From Chitinophaga pinensis (lineage in GTDB: Bacteria > Bacteroidota > Bacteroidia > NS11-12g > UBA955), in the NCBI GenBank assembly GCA_945888525.1, contig CAMDAF010000017.1, forward strand, positions 1 through 45,468: 45,468 bases of DNA, read 5' to 3'. The notes under the pieces are model-generated. The model ran no database searches, was not told where the DNA came from, and worked only from the letters and a program-made list of their open reading frames with translations. Below, in pieces: positions 15,839 to 24,888 of this stretch (its first letter is position 1; every line of letters begins with the position of its first letter). The position numbers were made by a program, and so were the translations under genes.

Positions 15839-17326
15839 ATGATCGGTAAAAAAATACTTAATTACGAAATAAAGTCATTACTCGGCGAGGGTGGCATGGG
15901 CAATGTTTATTTAGCAGAGCACACGCAACTAGGCAGAAAAGTTGCAGTAAAAAGCCTGCACCAACAATTGGTAAAAAACGAAGGTTTGCGCGCTCGATTC
16001 AAAAATGAAGCTTCAACCATGGCCCACCTACAACATCCTAAAATTGTAGCTTTGTATGATTATGTGGAAGAAGCCGATGGACTTTATTTGGTTATGGAAT
16101 ATGTAGAGGGCCTGCCCTTGGATGAATACATAAGGGAAAAAAGTGGACCAATTCCATCCGAAACCGCTATTCCAATGATGATGCAAATTTTGGATGCATT
16201 TTCTTATGCCCACTCAAAAGGTATTGTGCACCGTGACATAAAACCTTCTAATATTTTAATCACTAAAAGTGGAGAAATTAAAATATTGGATTTTGGTATT
16301 GCAAAAATGATGAGTGAGGCAGGAAACAAACTCACCAAAACTGGCACGCAAATGGGTACTGTCTTTTATATGAGCCCTGAACAGGTGCAAGGAAAAGACA
16401 TCGACATTAGAAGCGATATTTATTCTTTAGGTGTAACTTTTTATCAGATGTTAACGGGTATTAGTCCTTATGATGGCATGACCACGGAGTTTGAAGTGTA
16501 TTCAAAAATTGTGGCAGATCCCCTCCCAAATGCAAGCAGTTTATACCCTGGGGTACCCGTTTTTCTTGACAAAGTTATTCTGAAAGCAACTGCGAAAAAA
16601 AAGGAAGAAAGATTCCAAAACTGCGATGAGTTTTCTGGTTATTTATCCAAACGAGAAACGCCAATTACTGAAAGCAAAACAGTTGTTGAAACAAAAAACC
16701 CTGTAAAAGATCAAGTCCCAATCATTCAAAAGTCTGTAAAAACACCACTGATTGGATTGCTTATTATTATAGTTATAGTTGTATTAATAAAATTAGGTGT
16801 AGGAGGAATTAACAACTCATCGTCTTCTGATGATGGCTATATTGATTCAGACACTGAGGCTCCAACTCCCGAAGAGGCACCGGCGACAGAGACGGCACCT
16901 TATTACCCTTATGCTACAGATTCTGTTGAAGTAGCACCCGCTACAACTGAGGCGCCAGCAGAGAATAAAATTGTCGAATTTAAAAACAATTATGGATATA
17001 CTATGTATCTGGCTTACGCCTATTATGACAACGCATGGAAAACAAAAGGATGGAAAAGAATTGCCCCAGGAGAATGGGCAACGATAACTTTACCAAATAC
17101 TTTCAATTCAAATGAGATTTATTGGTATGCATCAGATTTAGATGGATTCAATCTCGAAGGGAATGATGATGGCACCAATATTAATAGATTTTGTATCTAT
17201 ACTGCAGATGACTTCTTTTTTGACAGTTATGATGCTAATTGTAACCAAAGCAAATTATTTACCAAATTGTCTGTTATTGATAATTACAGTTATGAATACA
17301 TTGGCGCTGAATTTTCTGCGCACTAA
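15839..17326 (+). CDS. Membrane Hanks-type Ser/Thr kinase C, DUF1036-like outer domain
   Basis: 495 residues. The kinase domain is almost identical to B in its first 270 residues, including K38, HRDIKPSN, DFG and TKTGTQMGTVFYMSPEQ. Membrane helix about 302-322, followed by a Thr/Pro/Glu-rich linker (about 335-375). The outer domain (about 378-495) has NNYGYTMYLAYAYYDNAWKT, then GWKRIAPGEWATI and IYWYASD. This matches the pattern of DUF1036 (N.T...V.VA.aY.....W...GW..l.PGeC), a small domain of unknown function. The PG-Cys of the family is PG-Glu-Trp here. It is the last gene of the tight operon; the next gene has its own promoter-like sequence after 213 bases. Confidence 0.92.
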   Translation: MIGKKILNYEIKSLLGEGGMGNVYLAEHTQLGRKVAVKSLHQQLVKNEGLRARFKNEASTMAHLQHPKIVALYDYVEEADGLYLVMEYVEGLPLDEYIREKSGPIPSETAIPMMMQILDAFSYAHSKGIVHRDIKPSNILITKSGEIKILDFGIAKMMSEAGNKLTKTGTQMGTVFYMSPEQVQGKDIDIRSDIYSLGVTFYQMLTGISPYDGMTTEFEVYSKIVADPLPNASSLYPGVPVFLDKVILKATAKKKEERFQNCDEFSGYLSKRETPITESKTVVETKNPVKDQVPIIQKSVKTPLIGLLIIIVIVVLIKLGVGGINNSSSSDDGYIDSDTEAPTPEEAPATETAPYYPYATDSVEVAPATTEAPAENKIVEFKNNYGYTMYLAYAYYDNAWKTKGWKRIAPGEWATITLPNTFNSNEIYWYASDLDGFNLEGNDDGTNINRFCIYTADDFFFDSYDANCNQSKLFTKLSVIDNYSYEYIGAEFSAH

Positions 17327-17503
17327 ATCTATTAGCATTTAAAAATTAATAAAATTTCATTCGACGCAAAAACATATTTTATTCATCGAATCAAAAAACT
17401 TTTAATTTATTTAAAACAATTAAAATTCAACTTAAAAATCTACACCAACTCAAATTCAGGTATTTAATAATAAAGAAGTGATTCAAAAACAATCTTTTTT
17501 TAC

Positions 17504-17511
17504 TATTTTCG
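17504..17511 (+). promoter_or_regulatory. Probable -7 element TATTTTCG
   Basis: TATTTTCG matches the Bacteroidota -7 consensus TAnnTTTG at all but one fixed position. It stands 28 bases before the ATG at 17540 after a T-rich stretch. The same octamer precedes secDF and recA in this window. No good -33 TTTG is seen. Confidence 0.45.
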
Positions 17512-17539
17512 CAAACTTAAGATTATTATCAATAAAAAT

Positions 17540-19477
17540 ATGGAAAAAAAACAATCAAAATTAAAGATAATTGGAATTATTGTTCTGGTTTTAGCTTTAA
17601 TAACCGCAGCATTTTTTATTTTTAGATTCCTCAAACAATCTAAGGATATCAGCATCACCCATATTCCTATTCGAATAAAAGAAGATGGAAATTGGAGTCT
17701 TTTAGACATCAAAAACGGTAAAATTCTTTTTGAAGGAGAATTTAAGAAAAAACCGTCTATCGTTACTGAAGGCGTATTCATTACCAGCAATGAAGATGGT
17801 AAAATATTTTACAACAAATTGGTTGACGATAAAAAATACAACCAAATTGCGGGTCCTTTTAAAAAGGGAGAAAACTTTACGGAAGGCATCGCTATTGTAT
17901 GCAAAGAAGATGATTACGTTTCTGCCATAAACATTAAAGGCGAAGAAATTTTTAAACTTAAACCACAAAGCGGCACTGAATTTCTTAATGTTGGACAATG
18001 CTTTAACGGAATGATCAGGTTCCAAGACCAAAATGGTTTTTATGGATTCCTAGACAAGGAAGGCAAAATAGCCATTCGAGCTCAGTTTGATTATGCAGAT
18101 GACTTTAATAAAGAATATGCCCGTGTAGCAAAAAACATCAAAGACAAAGATAAAGTACAAATTATCGATAAAGCAGGTAAAACAATTTCTGAATTAGACC
18201 AATCATTGATAGGGAATCTTGATGGTGACCTTATCGCCTACTCAAACTCTGACGATGAATTTGGTGTAATGGAAATAAAAGATGATAAAGATAAAATAAT
18301 TTCAGCTAGCAGTAAATATGAGAGGATCTTATTAGACCGCAACGATATTTTTTATTCATCAGATGACGAATGGGGTTTGTTGGACAACAAAGGAGAAATT
18401 AAAATCAGAGCCAAGTATGCGCTATTGTCAAAATTAACTGAAGACAAATACCTTGGTGTAAAGATTGATGGCAAAAATGGTAAAGATGTTAAATATGAAA
18501 TATTAAACAAAGATGGCGACGTACTTAAGTCTGAAGATGTAGACTATGCTTTAAGCTTACACAATGGCAATATGCTGGTAACCGATGGGAAAGACATTGA
18601 AATAAAAAATGAAAATGGGGAAACCGTGGGCGACGCAGTATTTAAAAAATTAGATGGATATGATGATGTTGAAAGAATTCTGCTAGGTAAATCTAATTTT
18701 ACTGAATCAGAATATTTTGATTGGGACAAAATCACTTCATCTTTAAAAGAAATAACCTCACAATCAATGTTTGGTATTCCGATGTCAGCAAATTGCACAA
18801 CCGTTGATTCCAAACTAAAGAACCTATCTAATAACAACACATCATCTGAGGAGAAAACCGTCTCTAAAGGACTTGCCCATTATGGCGTTTCAATCGGAAT
18901 GGTCTATGATGAACAATTGTATATTGGATCAGGGTATAAAGATGATAGAAAAAAATCAAGCGAAGAAGCAACTTCGACTGATGCTAATAATACAAGTGAT
19001 TACGATAATTCCGCTGCCGCTGTTAATGAACCTGCAGTTTCAGACATTTCAGACAATGCTAAAGATTGGACCACATACCAAACGGTGTTATCCGAATCCA
19101 TAGCTGCAGGTAAAAACAGCAACATCAATGTGGCATTTACATTTGATGATTACATTAAAAAGTCTATCACCGAGCAAGTCTCCGTTACCAGCTATGGATA
19201 TACCTATTATGATACTAAAGTTGTTGGCTATGAAAAAAACAACCAAGCAAAAATATCTTATGTGCAAATTACTTTTTCTGTGGATAGCGAAAAGCAAGAA
19301 AAATTACAAGAGTATTTAGAAGACTTTTTCAAAAAAGGCAGTTTTAGACCAAATGACAATCAAAATGGATACAACACCTCATCTTATGGACGAGTATTCA
19401 CAGATAGTGAAAATAATTATTGGGCCTTTAAAGACAATACCATCACTTTCCAATCAGATCTAATGTCTGCATATTAA
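17540..19477 (+). CDS. Membrane-anchored WG-repeat protein
   Basis: 645 residues. N-terminal basic residues and a membrane helix (about 10-31) are followed by a long outer part with degenerate WG (KWG/'WG beta') repeats. Examples are GNWSLLDIKNGKILFEGEF, GFYGFLDKEGKIAIRAQFDY, EFGVMEIKDD and EWGLLDNKGEIKIRAKYALL, each about 40-50 residues (roughly 45-400). The rest (about 430-645) is unrecognised and begins with a Ser/Asn/Asp-rich linker. WG repeats form beta-propeller-like or solenoid structures for binding. Position after the kinases suggests it could be an outer ligand or substrate partner; this is guilt by association. It has its own promoter-like sequence and ends at a strong terminator. 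Confidence 0.82.
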   Translation: MEKKQSKLKIIGIIVLVLALITAAFFIFRFLKQSKDISITHIPIRIKEDGNWSLLDIKNGKILFEGEFKKKPSIVTEGVFITSNEDGKIFYNKLVDDKKYNQIAGPFKKGENFTEGIAIVCKEDDYVSAINIKGEEIFKLKPQSGTEFLNVGQCFNGMIRFQDQNGFYGFLDKEGKIAIRAQFDYADDFNKEYARVAKNIKDKDKVQIIDKAGKTISELDQSLIGNLDGDLIAYSNSDDEFGVMEIKDDKDKIISASSKYERILLDRNDIFYSSDDEWGLLDNKGEIKIRAKYALLSKLTEDKYLGVKIDGKNGKDVKYEILNKDGDVLKSEDVDYALSLHNGNMLVTDGKDIEIKNENGETVGDAVFKKLDGYDDVERILLGKSNFTESEYFDWDKITSSLKEITSQSMFGIPMSANCTTVDSKLKNLSNNNTSSEEKTVSKGLAHYGVSIGMVYDEQLYIGSGYKDDRKKSSEEATSTDANNTSDYDNSAAAVNEPAVSDISDNAKDWTTYQTVLSESIAAGKNSNINVAFTFDDYIKKSITEQVSVTSYGYTYYDTKVVGYEKNNQAKISYVQITFSVDSEKQEKLQEYLEDFFKKGSFRPNDNQNGYNTSSYGRVFTDSENNYWAFKDNTITFQSDLMSAY

Positions 19478-19505
19478 ATTAAATAGCTACAAACTCAAAC
19501 TTATC

Positions 19506-19549
19506 AAACAACAAATGCGTATAATGTGCATTTGTTGTTTTTGTTTTTT
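19506..19549 (+). terminator. Intrinsic terminator after the WG-repeat gene
   Basis: A perfect 13-base stem (19506-19518 with 19528-19540; AAACAACAAATGC and its complement) with a 9-base loop is followed by TTGTTTTTT. It lies directly before the ATG at 19550, so it also rules out the GTG at 19526, which falls within the loop and stem, as the start of the next gene. Confidence 0.85.
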
Positions 19550-21772
19550 ATGAAACATAACGGCAAAATAAAACTAATCCTAATGGTGGTGTTTGTATTT
19601 TTACATACAAATATCTACGCACAGGCATCAATAAACTTAGAAACTTTAATTGGATTTAAAAACAGAGGCAGAGATTACACCAATCTTAGTTTAACTAAAA
19701 CATACTCATGGCCTTCCGTTATTGGCCCATATTCTGGCTACCAACAATTTGGAAATATTGGTTACCAAAATAATACCTATAATTCCTGGCAGATCCGATT
19801 TCAGGTTAAAACCAATAATGGGCCTGCTGAAATTGTTCAAAAAATAGTTTTGTATGAATTGCCAAATAAGCAAATCATATTACAATATTCTACCAATAGC
19901 GAAAATGCTTACCAGCAAAAAGTTGCTAATCTAAATCCAAATAATATTGTCGTAAATCCAAGTGAGGACTTATTTAACCTAGGGGTAACCTACAATTTAC
20001 CCGGCCGTATTTCGGTAAATACGAATGAGAGAAAAGACCAATATTATGAAAGCAACAATGAATTTTTAATCACAATTTATTCAACCGGCATTGTAAGCAA
20101 CTACAACGCAAAATTGGCTTGGAATGAATTGGAACGAAATGGCTATGCCGAAGATGATTTGAGAGATTATATTAAAAATTACCCTTATGCAGACAACATA
20201 CAAGAAGCTAAAAAGAAATTAGAAGAAACCGTATATCTTTCTGCAGTTTATCAAAATACAATAGAGTCGTATGATGCGTTTATCAATGAATTTAAATCAT
20301 CAAAATACTTTGATGATGTTGTTAGGCGAAAAAAAGAAATTGAATTTGAGCGGTTATTAAATTCCAACGATTTGAATGAACTGAATTTAGCCTATTCTAA
20401 TGAAAGCAACCAAAGCCGCAAGCAGTTGCTATTTAATGCAATACATAAGATAAAGTATAACTTATTAAATGATAGCTTATCACAACTGAATCAAATAAAT
20501 GATAAAATATCTCTAATTAAAAAACGCATAAATGCATTTAATGGAAGTGAATATTTTGAAATATTCCAAGAAAAAATAAACCAATATGAATTTGAAAAAC
20601 TGCCTGCAAGCAGTGAACTTAAATGTCAAGAATATGATTATTATTTAAAAGAGTATCCTAAATCTAAATACATAAATGTAGTCAAAAACAAGTTGCTGGA
20701 ATGCAATACACTAAAAACAAATAGAGTTTTAGTAGATTCATTAAAAATCTTGTTAAATACTGCAGTATTAAAAAATCAATACCAAGAAATTATTAGATTG
20801 GGAAACGCCGTAATCAAAGTGTCGAAATTGAATGAGAAGGAAACCACGATACTTGTTGAAAAGACCTCAGAATTATTGAAATTTATTATTGAAAGACGCA
20901 GCAAGAATTATGATGTTGCAGCAATTGATCCGAACTACTATACTTCACAAAAAATTCAATTAAAAGACCTTGTATTCAAAGAATCTAGCAATTTGAGAAA
21001 TCTGAATATTAGTTCTAATATTGAAGTGCAGTATGATACATTTGGAAAAGTATCAACATATTTTTTGAATAATTCAAGCAAGGATTTAGAACGAAAAATA
21101 ACTAAACCCTTAAATGCAATGTGGAATCATGAAGTTTTTCAGAAAAACAATTATCCAATAATGGCTAAATCTGATTTATCTTTTAATTATTCAAACTCCT
21201 ATACTGAATTTAAAGTCAAAAAACTTAAAAATGGAACATTTGAATTAACAGAAAACATTGGTCTAAATCCGGTTCAAAGAAGAGCCCTGAATGATTTAAT
21301 TCAATCTGCATCAAATTACAAACCTGGCATTTACAAAATTGGGTTAGATCAAACAAAATTTAATTTAGAAAACAAGAATGCTTATACCATTGCAAATTAC
21401 AAGTCATTCGGTGGTGTGCTATCTGCTGTCCCAAGTATTTTAATTCCAGGTTTAGGAACAAAACTCGTTACAGGTAAAAAAGGGAAAGCATGGATTAGTG
21501 TTTTAAGTTATGGATTAGTTGGTGCAGGCATCTATTATTATAGTCAATACAAAACCACCTATGATTTATATCTCTCTGCGACAAGTCAAAGCGAAAAAGA
21601 CAAACTGTACGAGCAAGCAAACACTGAATATCAGAGCAGTTTGAGTTCATTTGCAATTGGTCTTGGCATATATACAGTTAATTTAACCTATGTCATATTC
21701 AAAGGCACAAGCAATACATTAAGGACAATTAAACTTAATAAAAAATATCAGAAAGTTAATGTCGAAATTTAA
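19550..21772 (+). CDS. Secreted protein with TPR-like stretches and DUF5683-like end
   Basis: 740 residues from ATG 19550; a GTG at 19526 lies inside the terminator hairpin. The signal peptide (about 1-25) ends NIYAQ. A beta-rich N-terminal part (about 26-180) is followed by repeats of the kind found in periplasmic TPR-like proteins: DLRDYIKNYPYADNIQEAKK, YDAFINEFKSSKYFDD and YDYYLKEYPKSKYINV. Near the C-terminus are AVPSILIPGLGTKLVTGKKG and two hydrophobic helices, similar to the PGLG...KxW motif of DUF5683 envelope proteins (tentative). The exact role is unknown. Expression needs a promoter inside or downstream of the terminator, or read-through. Confidence 0.7.
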   Translation: MKHNGKIKLILMVVFVFLHTNIYAQASINLETLIGFKNRGRDYTNLSLTKTYSWPSVIGPYSGYQQFGNIGYQNNTYNSWQIRFQVKTNNGPAEIVQKIVLYELPNKQIILQYSTNSENAYQQKVANLNPNNIVVNPSEDLFNLGVTYNLPGRISVNTNERKDQYYESNNEFLITIYSTGIVSNYNAKLAWNELERNGYAEDDLRDYIKNYPYADNIQEAKKKLEETVYLSAVYQNTIESYDAFINEFKSSKYFDDVVRRKKEIEFERLLNSNDLNELNLAYSNESNQSRKQLLFNAIHKIKYNLLNDSLSQLNQINDKISLIKKRINAFNGSEYFEIFQEKINQYEFEKLPASSELKCQEYDYYLKEYPKSKYINVVKNKLLECNTLKTNRVLVDSLKILLNTAVLKNQYQEIIRLGNAVIKVSKLNEKETTILVEKTSELLKFIIERRSKNYDVAAIDPNYYTSQKIQLKDLVFKESSNLRNLNISSNIEVQYDTFGKVSTYFLNNSSKDLERKITKPLNAMWNHEVFQKNNYPIMAKSDLSFNYSNSYTEFKVKKLKNGTFELTENIGLNPVQRRALNDLIQSASNYKPGIYKIGLDQTKFNLENKNAYTIANYKSFGGVLSAVPSILIPGLGTKLVTGKKGKAWISVLSYGLVGAGIYYYSQYKTTYDLYLSATSQSEKDKLYEQANTEYQSSLSSFAIGLGIYTVNLTYVIFKGTSNTLRTIKLNKKYQKVNVEI

Positions 21773-21803
21773 GAATCATAAATCGAAAAACTAGATAGCT
21801 ATA

Positions 21804-23249
21804 ATGAAAAAAACAACCCTCGTATTCACTTTTATTGTCTTGTTATTTGCTTGTAAAAAAGAGTTCCCAAAATGGAACTTAAAAAAGAACATTTCAACAC
21901 CTAAAATTAGTACAAATAATGTTATACAAATAACTAATATTTCTGCTCAAATTGAATATGAAATTATTTCAAACGGAGATGCCAACATAACCAAGTGTGG
22001 AATTTGTTGGAGTTTGTCGGCAAATCCAAGCACATCTGATGGCCATACAACAGAGATCAATGAAGTTGGCAAATACATAAGCACAATTATAAATTTGGTT
22101 CCAAATACTACATATTATGCTCGTGCCTACGCAACCAATAGTGTAGGAACAGCATACGGAAATCAAATCAATTTCACGACGACAAATAGCAGCAATTCGA
22201 TACCAACTTTATCGACTTCCAATATCAGTGGTGTTACTTATAATAGCGGTATCAGCGGCGGTAATATAATATCCGATGGAGGTTCAAATATCTCAAAACG
22301 CGGTATTTGTTGGAGTACAACTCAAAATCCAACTACTTCAGATTACACCACCGATGATGGATCTGGAATAGGTTCATTTTCTAGCGTACTTACTGGTCTT
22401 GATCCCAATACAACGTATTTTGTTAAGGCATATGCAACAAATAACATGGGTACATCTTACGGCAATCAAATCAGTTTTACGACATCCAATGTAAGCAATT
22501 CTGTTCCTACTATTTTTACCACAAGTGCTAGCAGTATTAGCAGTAATAGCGGTGTAAGTGGTGGTCTCATAACATCCGATGGCGGTGCAACAGTTTCCCA
22601 ACGCGGCGTATGTTGGAGTACCATTCAAAATCCTACAATTTTTGACAACACAAGCAATAATGGAACAGGAACAGGCTCTTTTACAAGTTCACTAACAAGT
22701 CTTAATTCTAATACGACTTATTATGTTAGAGCTTATGCTACTAACAGCATAGGCACATCATATGGCAGTCAAATTAGTTTTACCACATCAATGCCTGCCG
22801 CTACCTTTGTTGGGAGTAATAACTGTTCTTCACTTAGTGGTGTAAGTTCTTCATTCCGCTATTGGAATGGCACATCATACACTTATGCCCCATGGAGTAT
22901 TTCAAATTCAGGTTATTCAGGGTCATGTTGGGTTGCTCCTGACCCAAATAAAACATCAACAGCAAATGGTACCCATTACGTTCAATTCAATAGAACCTTC
23001 TCAAAAAATGGTTATATAGAATTCTGGGTTAATACCTCTAACCCTGGATATAACAATCTAACACCAAACATTTATATAGATGGTATAGCTCAATCTAGCC
23101 CAAGCATGGTTGGTGGACAAACATCTTCTTTCTATTTTATGCAAGTTAAATCATCCAATATATCTGCTGGAACCCATTCAATTAAAATTGAATTCAATGG
23201 TGCCAATTATGTATTTAAAATTGATGAAATAGCTTTTTTTGAAAATTAA
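21804..23249 (+). CDS. Lipoprotein with three Fn3-like repeats
   Basis: 481 residues. The signal ends in a lipobox, VLLFAC (C17), followed by KKEF, an acidic/basic pattern like the Bacteroidota surface-export signal. Three repeats of about 95-100 residues (about 32-132, 137-230, 235-330) share GxxISxGG, GICWS...NPT, GSFxSxL, then L.PNTTYYVRAYATNS and GTSYGNQISFTT. These are Fn3/Ig-like beta sandwiches. The C-terminal part (about 335-481) has aromatic and Ser-rich sequence ending IEFNGANYVFKIDEIAFFEN, which resembles a carbohydrate-binding jelly roll, though I cannot assign a family. Probable cell-surface adhesin or binding protein. Starts 31 bases after the previous gene and may be co-transcribed with it. 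Confidence 0.8.
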   Translation: MKKTTLVFTFIVLLFACKKEFPKWNLKKNISTPKISTNNVIQITNISAQIEYEIISNGDANITKCGICWSLSANPSTSDGHTTEINEVGKYISTIINLVPNTTYYARAYATNSVGTAYGNQINFTTTNSSNSIPTLSTSNISGVTYNSGISGGNIISDGGSNISKRGICWSTTQNPTTSDYTTDDGSGIGSFSSVLTGLDPNTTYFVKAYATNNMGTSYGNQISFTTSNVSNSVPTIFTTSASSISSNSGVSGGLITSDGGATVSQRGVCWSTIQNPTIFDNTSNNGTGTGSFTSSLTSLNSNTTYYVRAYATNSIGTSYGSQISFTTSMPAATFVGSNNCSSLSGVSSSFRYWNGTSYTYAPWSISNSGYSGSCWVAPDPNKTSTANGTHYVQFNRTFSKNGYIEFWVNTSNPGYNNLTPNIYIDGIAQSSPSMVGGQTSSFYFMQVKSSNISAGTHSIKIEFNGANYVFKIDEIAFFEN

Positions 23250-23672
23250 TGGTTGTTGTAGAATTTTTATTTATTAACAAACGTCAAAAGCTTTAAAATC
23301 CATTCAAGCGCTAAAAAAATACTACCATTGGATTTTCTGATGATTCCGTTAAAATAGAACTTTATAATTTCATGAATTAACTTTTACCAACTATTTTAAA
23401 AAAAAGGTCATTTTTAATTGATTACCATTCAATAAAATTTAACTAATAAAACAATATTCAGAAAAGTAATTTTAAAAAACCATGATCATTCAAAATTAAA
23501 ACTAGATTAAGCCGATATAGAATAAATCATGAAATCAGAAAAAACAATTCATTTACAATAATTTTAGTGTAGGCCATTATAATAAGCTGCATGCAAAATA
23601 ATTCAAAGGAAAAATTATCCGATAAGAACAATTCTTTGACTGATAGTATCGGATGTTATAAAATTATTCAAA
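23250..23672. other. AT-rich intergenic region between convergent genes
   Basis: 423 bases with no intact gene and stop codons in all frames. No strong terminator hairpin was found for either flanking gene. The last 145 bases hold the possible lipoprotein remnant described separately. Confidence 0.6.
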
Positions 23673-23683
23673 CTAATTCTTAA
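23529..23683 (+). pseudogene. Possible remnant of a small lipoprotein gene
   Basis: ATG 23529 opens MKSEKTIHLQ then stops. In a second frame from 23558 the sequence reads IILV, a TAG, then AIIISCMQNNSKEKLSDKNN and on to a TAA at 23681. Joined, it would be a typical short lipoprotein signal with Cys after IIIS. One frameshift and one nonsense codon would have to be repaired. Its end overlaps the 3' end of the convergent permease gene. This could be chance. Confidence 0.25.
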
Positions 23684-24887
23684 GCGGCAATGCCAACTTA
23701 AATATTTGACGATAAACAGCTATTATCTGAAAGCTCCAAATAATCAGCAATATTAGGAAACTGCTCAATAAAACATAAACATTTAGAACTTTAGGTGCCT
23801 CGAATCCAAAAGTTTCAATCAAAGCATTTGTTTGAGATTTTATAAATACAAGCACAATGACATTTATGGCATAAACAAGAGCTAATACAAATGCAATTTT
23901 ATAAGCATACCATTGAATTATTTTATGGTGAGAAAATCCTAATTTTAATAGTGTTTCAATTTCAAATTTTGATCTAGTAATTGACAATTGAATATACAAT
24001 ATCAATGAACTAACAGATATGACAATCATGATTGCGCCAAAAAATGCAATTATTGATAATATGGCCTGTAATAAGTTGGCGATTTTACCATTTTTGAGCA
24101 ACTCGCTATTTGCCTCATACCCCTTTTTTTCAATATAATTTTGGACATTTGAGAGCTCATTGTTTTTAGCTTCAACAATCAAACGCAATGATTCATTATT
24201 GTATTGACTCAGTCCATAAATTTTATTTGCATATTCCATAAAAGTATAGGGAACAAGAACAGAAGTAATTCTATTTGAAAAACCTACAATTTTACCTTTA
24301 TAAACAGAATTGCCTCCGATTCCTCTTATTTCAATTTTGAAATTAGCCAATTTAATGGTGCTTTTAGAAATTTGAGGTAAACCTCTACCAGGCGCGTAGT
24401 TAAAATTATATAAGTTGATAAAATCATTCGGAAGAATTATAGGAATTTCATCCACTTTAGTATTCCAGTGCCAATCTTTGGGCTTAATGTCAAGAAAATC
24501 ATCATCAACGCTTTCTAAAAACAAGTCAGTTCTTATTTCCGTATAGGTATTTTCAATTGGAAATTGAATTGATGCCTGGGCTTCAAATTTATTGGTTGTA
24601 AACTTGCCAACCTTTTTAAAACATGGATTAGATTCAATCTCCTCAATCTCGCTTTCAGTAAATGAGCTATTACCAATATTGAAGGTATTAAGTAAGGAAA
24701 TCTTTTTATTGATAACTAAAAATTGACTGCCAATGGCTTGTTCAGAACCCTGAATTATATTTTTAAAATCTGTAAATAATTGAGATGAGGTTAATATTAA
24801 CAAAAAACCCAAGAAAACTCCAAAAATCGCACTTATCAATTGACTGATTTTTTGAGTTTTATAGAGAATTTTAGAAATTAGGTTCAT
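23673..24887 (-). CDS. FtsX/MacB-like ABC transporter permease
   Basis: 404 residues. Membrane helix near the N-terminus (about 16-36), a large outer domain (about 40-270), and three more helices (about 275-300, 330-352, 370-395). This is the layout of the FtsX/LolE/MacB permease family, which works mechanically with a LolD-like ATPase on lipoproteins or peptides rather than transporting through a channel. The motif ITRSKFEIETLLKLGFSHHK between helices 2 and 3 is typical of the family's coupling region. It starts one base after the stop of the ATPase gene, so the two form one unit with the DUF4836 gene upstream. Substrate unknown. Confidence 0.85.
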   Translation of the reverse strand: MNLISKILYKTQKISQLISAIFGVFLGFLLILTSSQLFTDFKNIIQGSEQAIGSQFLVINKKISLLNTFNIGNSSFTESEIEEIESNPCFKKVGKFTTNKFEAQASIQFPIENTYTEIRTDLFLESVDDDFLDIKPKDWHWNTKVDEIPIILPNDFINLYNFNYAPGRGLPQISKSTIKLANFKIEIRGIGGNSVYKGKIVGFSNRITSVLVPYTFMEYANKIYGLSQYNNESLRLIVEAKNNELSNVQNYIEKKGYEANSELLKNGKIANLLQAILSIIAFFGAIMIVISVSSLILYIQLSITRSKFEIETLLKLGFSHHKIIQWYAYKIAFVLALVYAINVIVLVFIKSQTNALIETFGFEAPKVLNVYVLLSSFLILLIIWSFQIIAVYRQIFKLALPLKN

Positions 24888-24888
24888 G

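Noticed and set aside
3501-17326. Type VI secretion post-translational module (PpkA, PppA, Fha)
   Set aside because: Kinase, phosphatase and FHA are present, but no sheath, baseplate, TssM-type or ClpV-type gene lies anywhere in the window.
3501-17326. Anti-phage defence island built on kinases
   Set aside because: No nuclease, methylase, helicase, toxin or other effector is encoded. Membrane-spanning outer domains, an exporter and a peptidase fit envelope signalling better.
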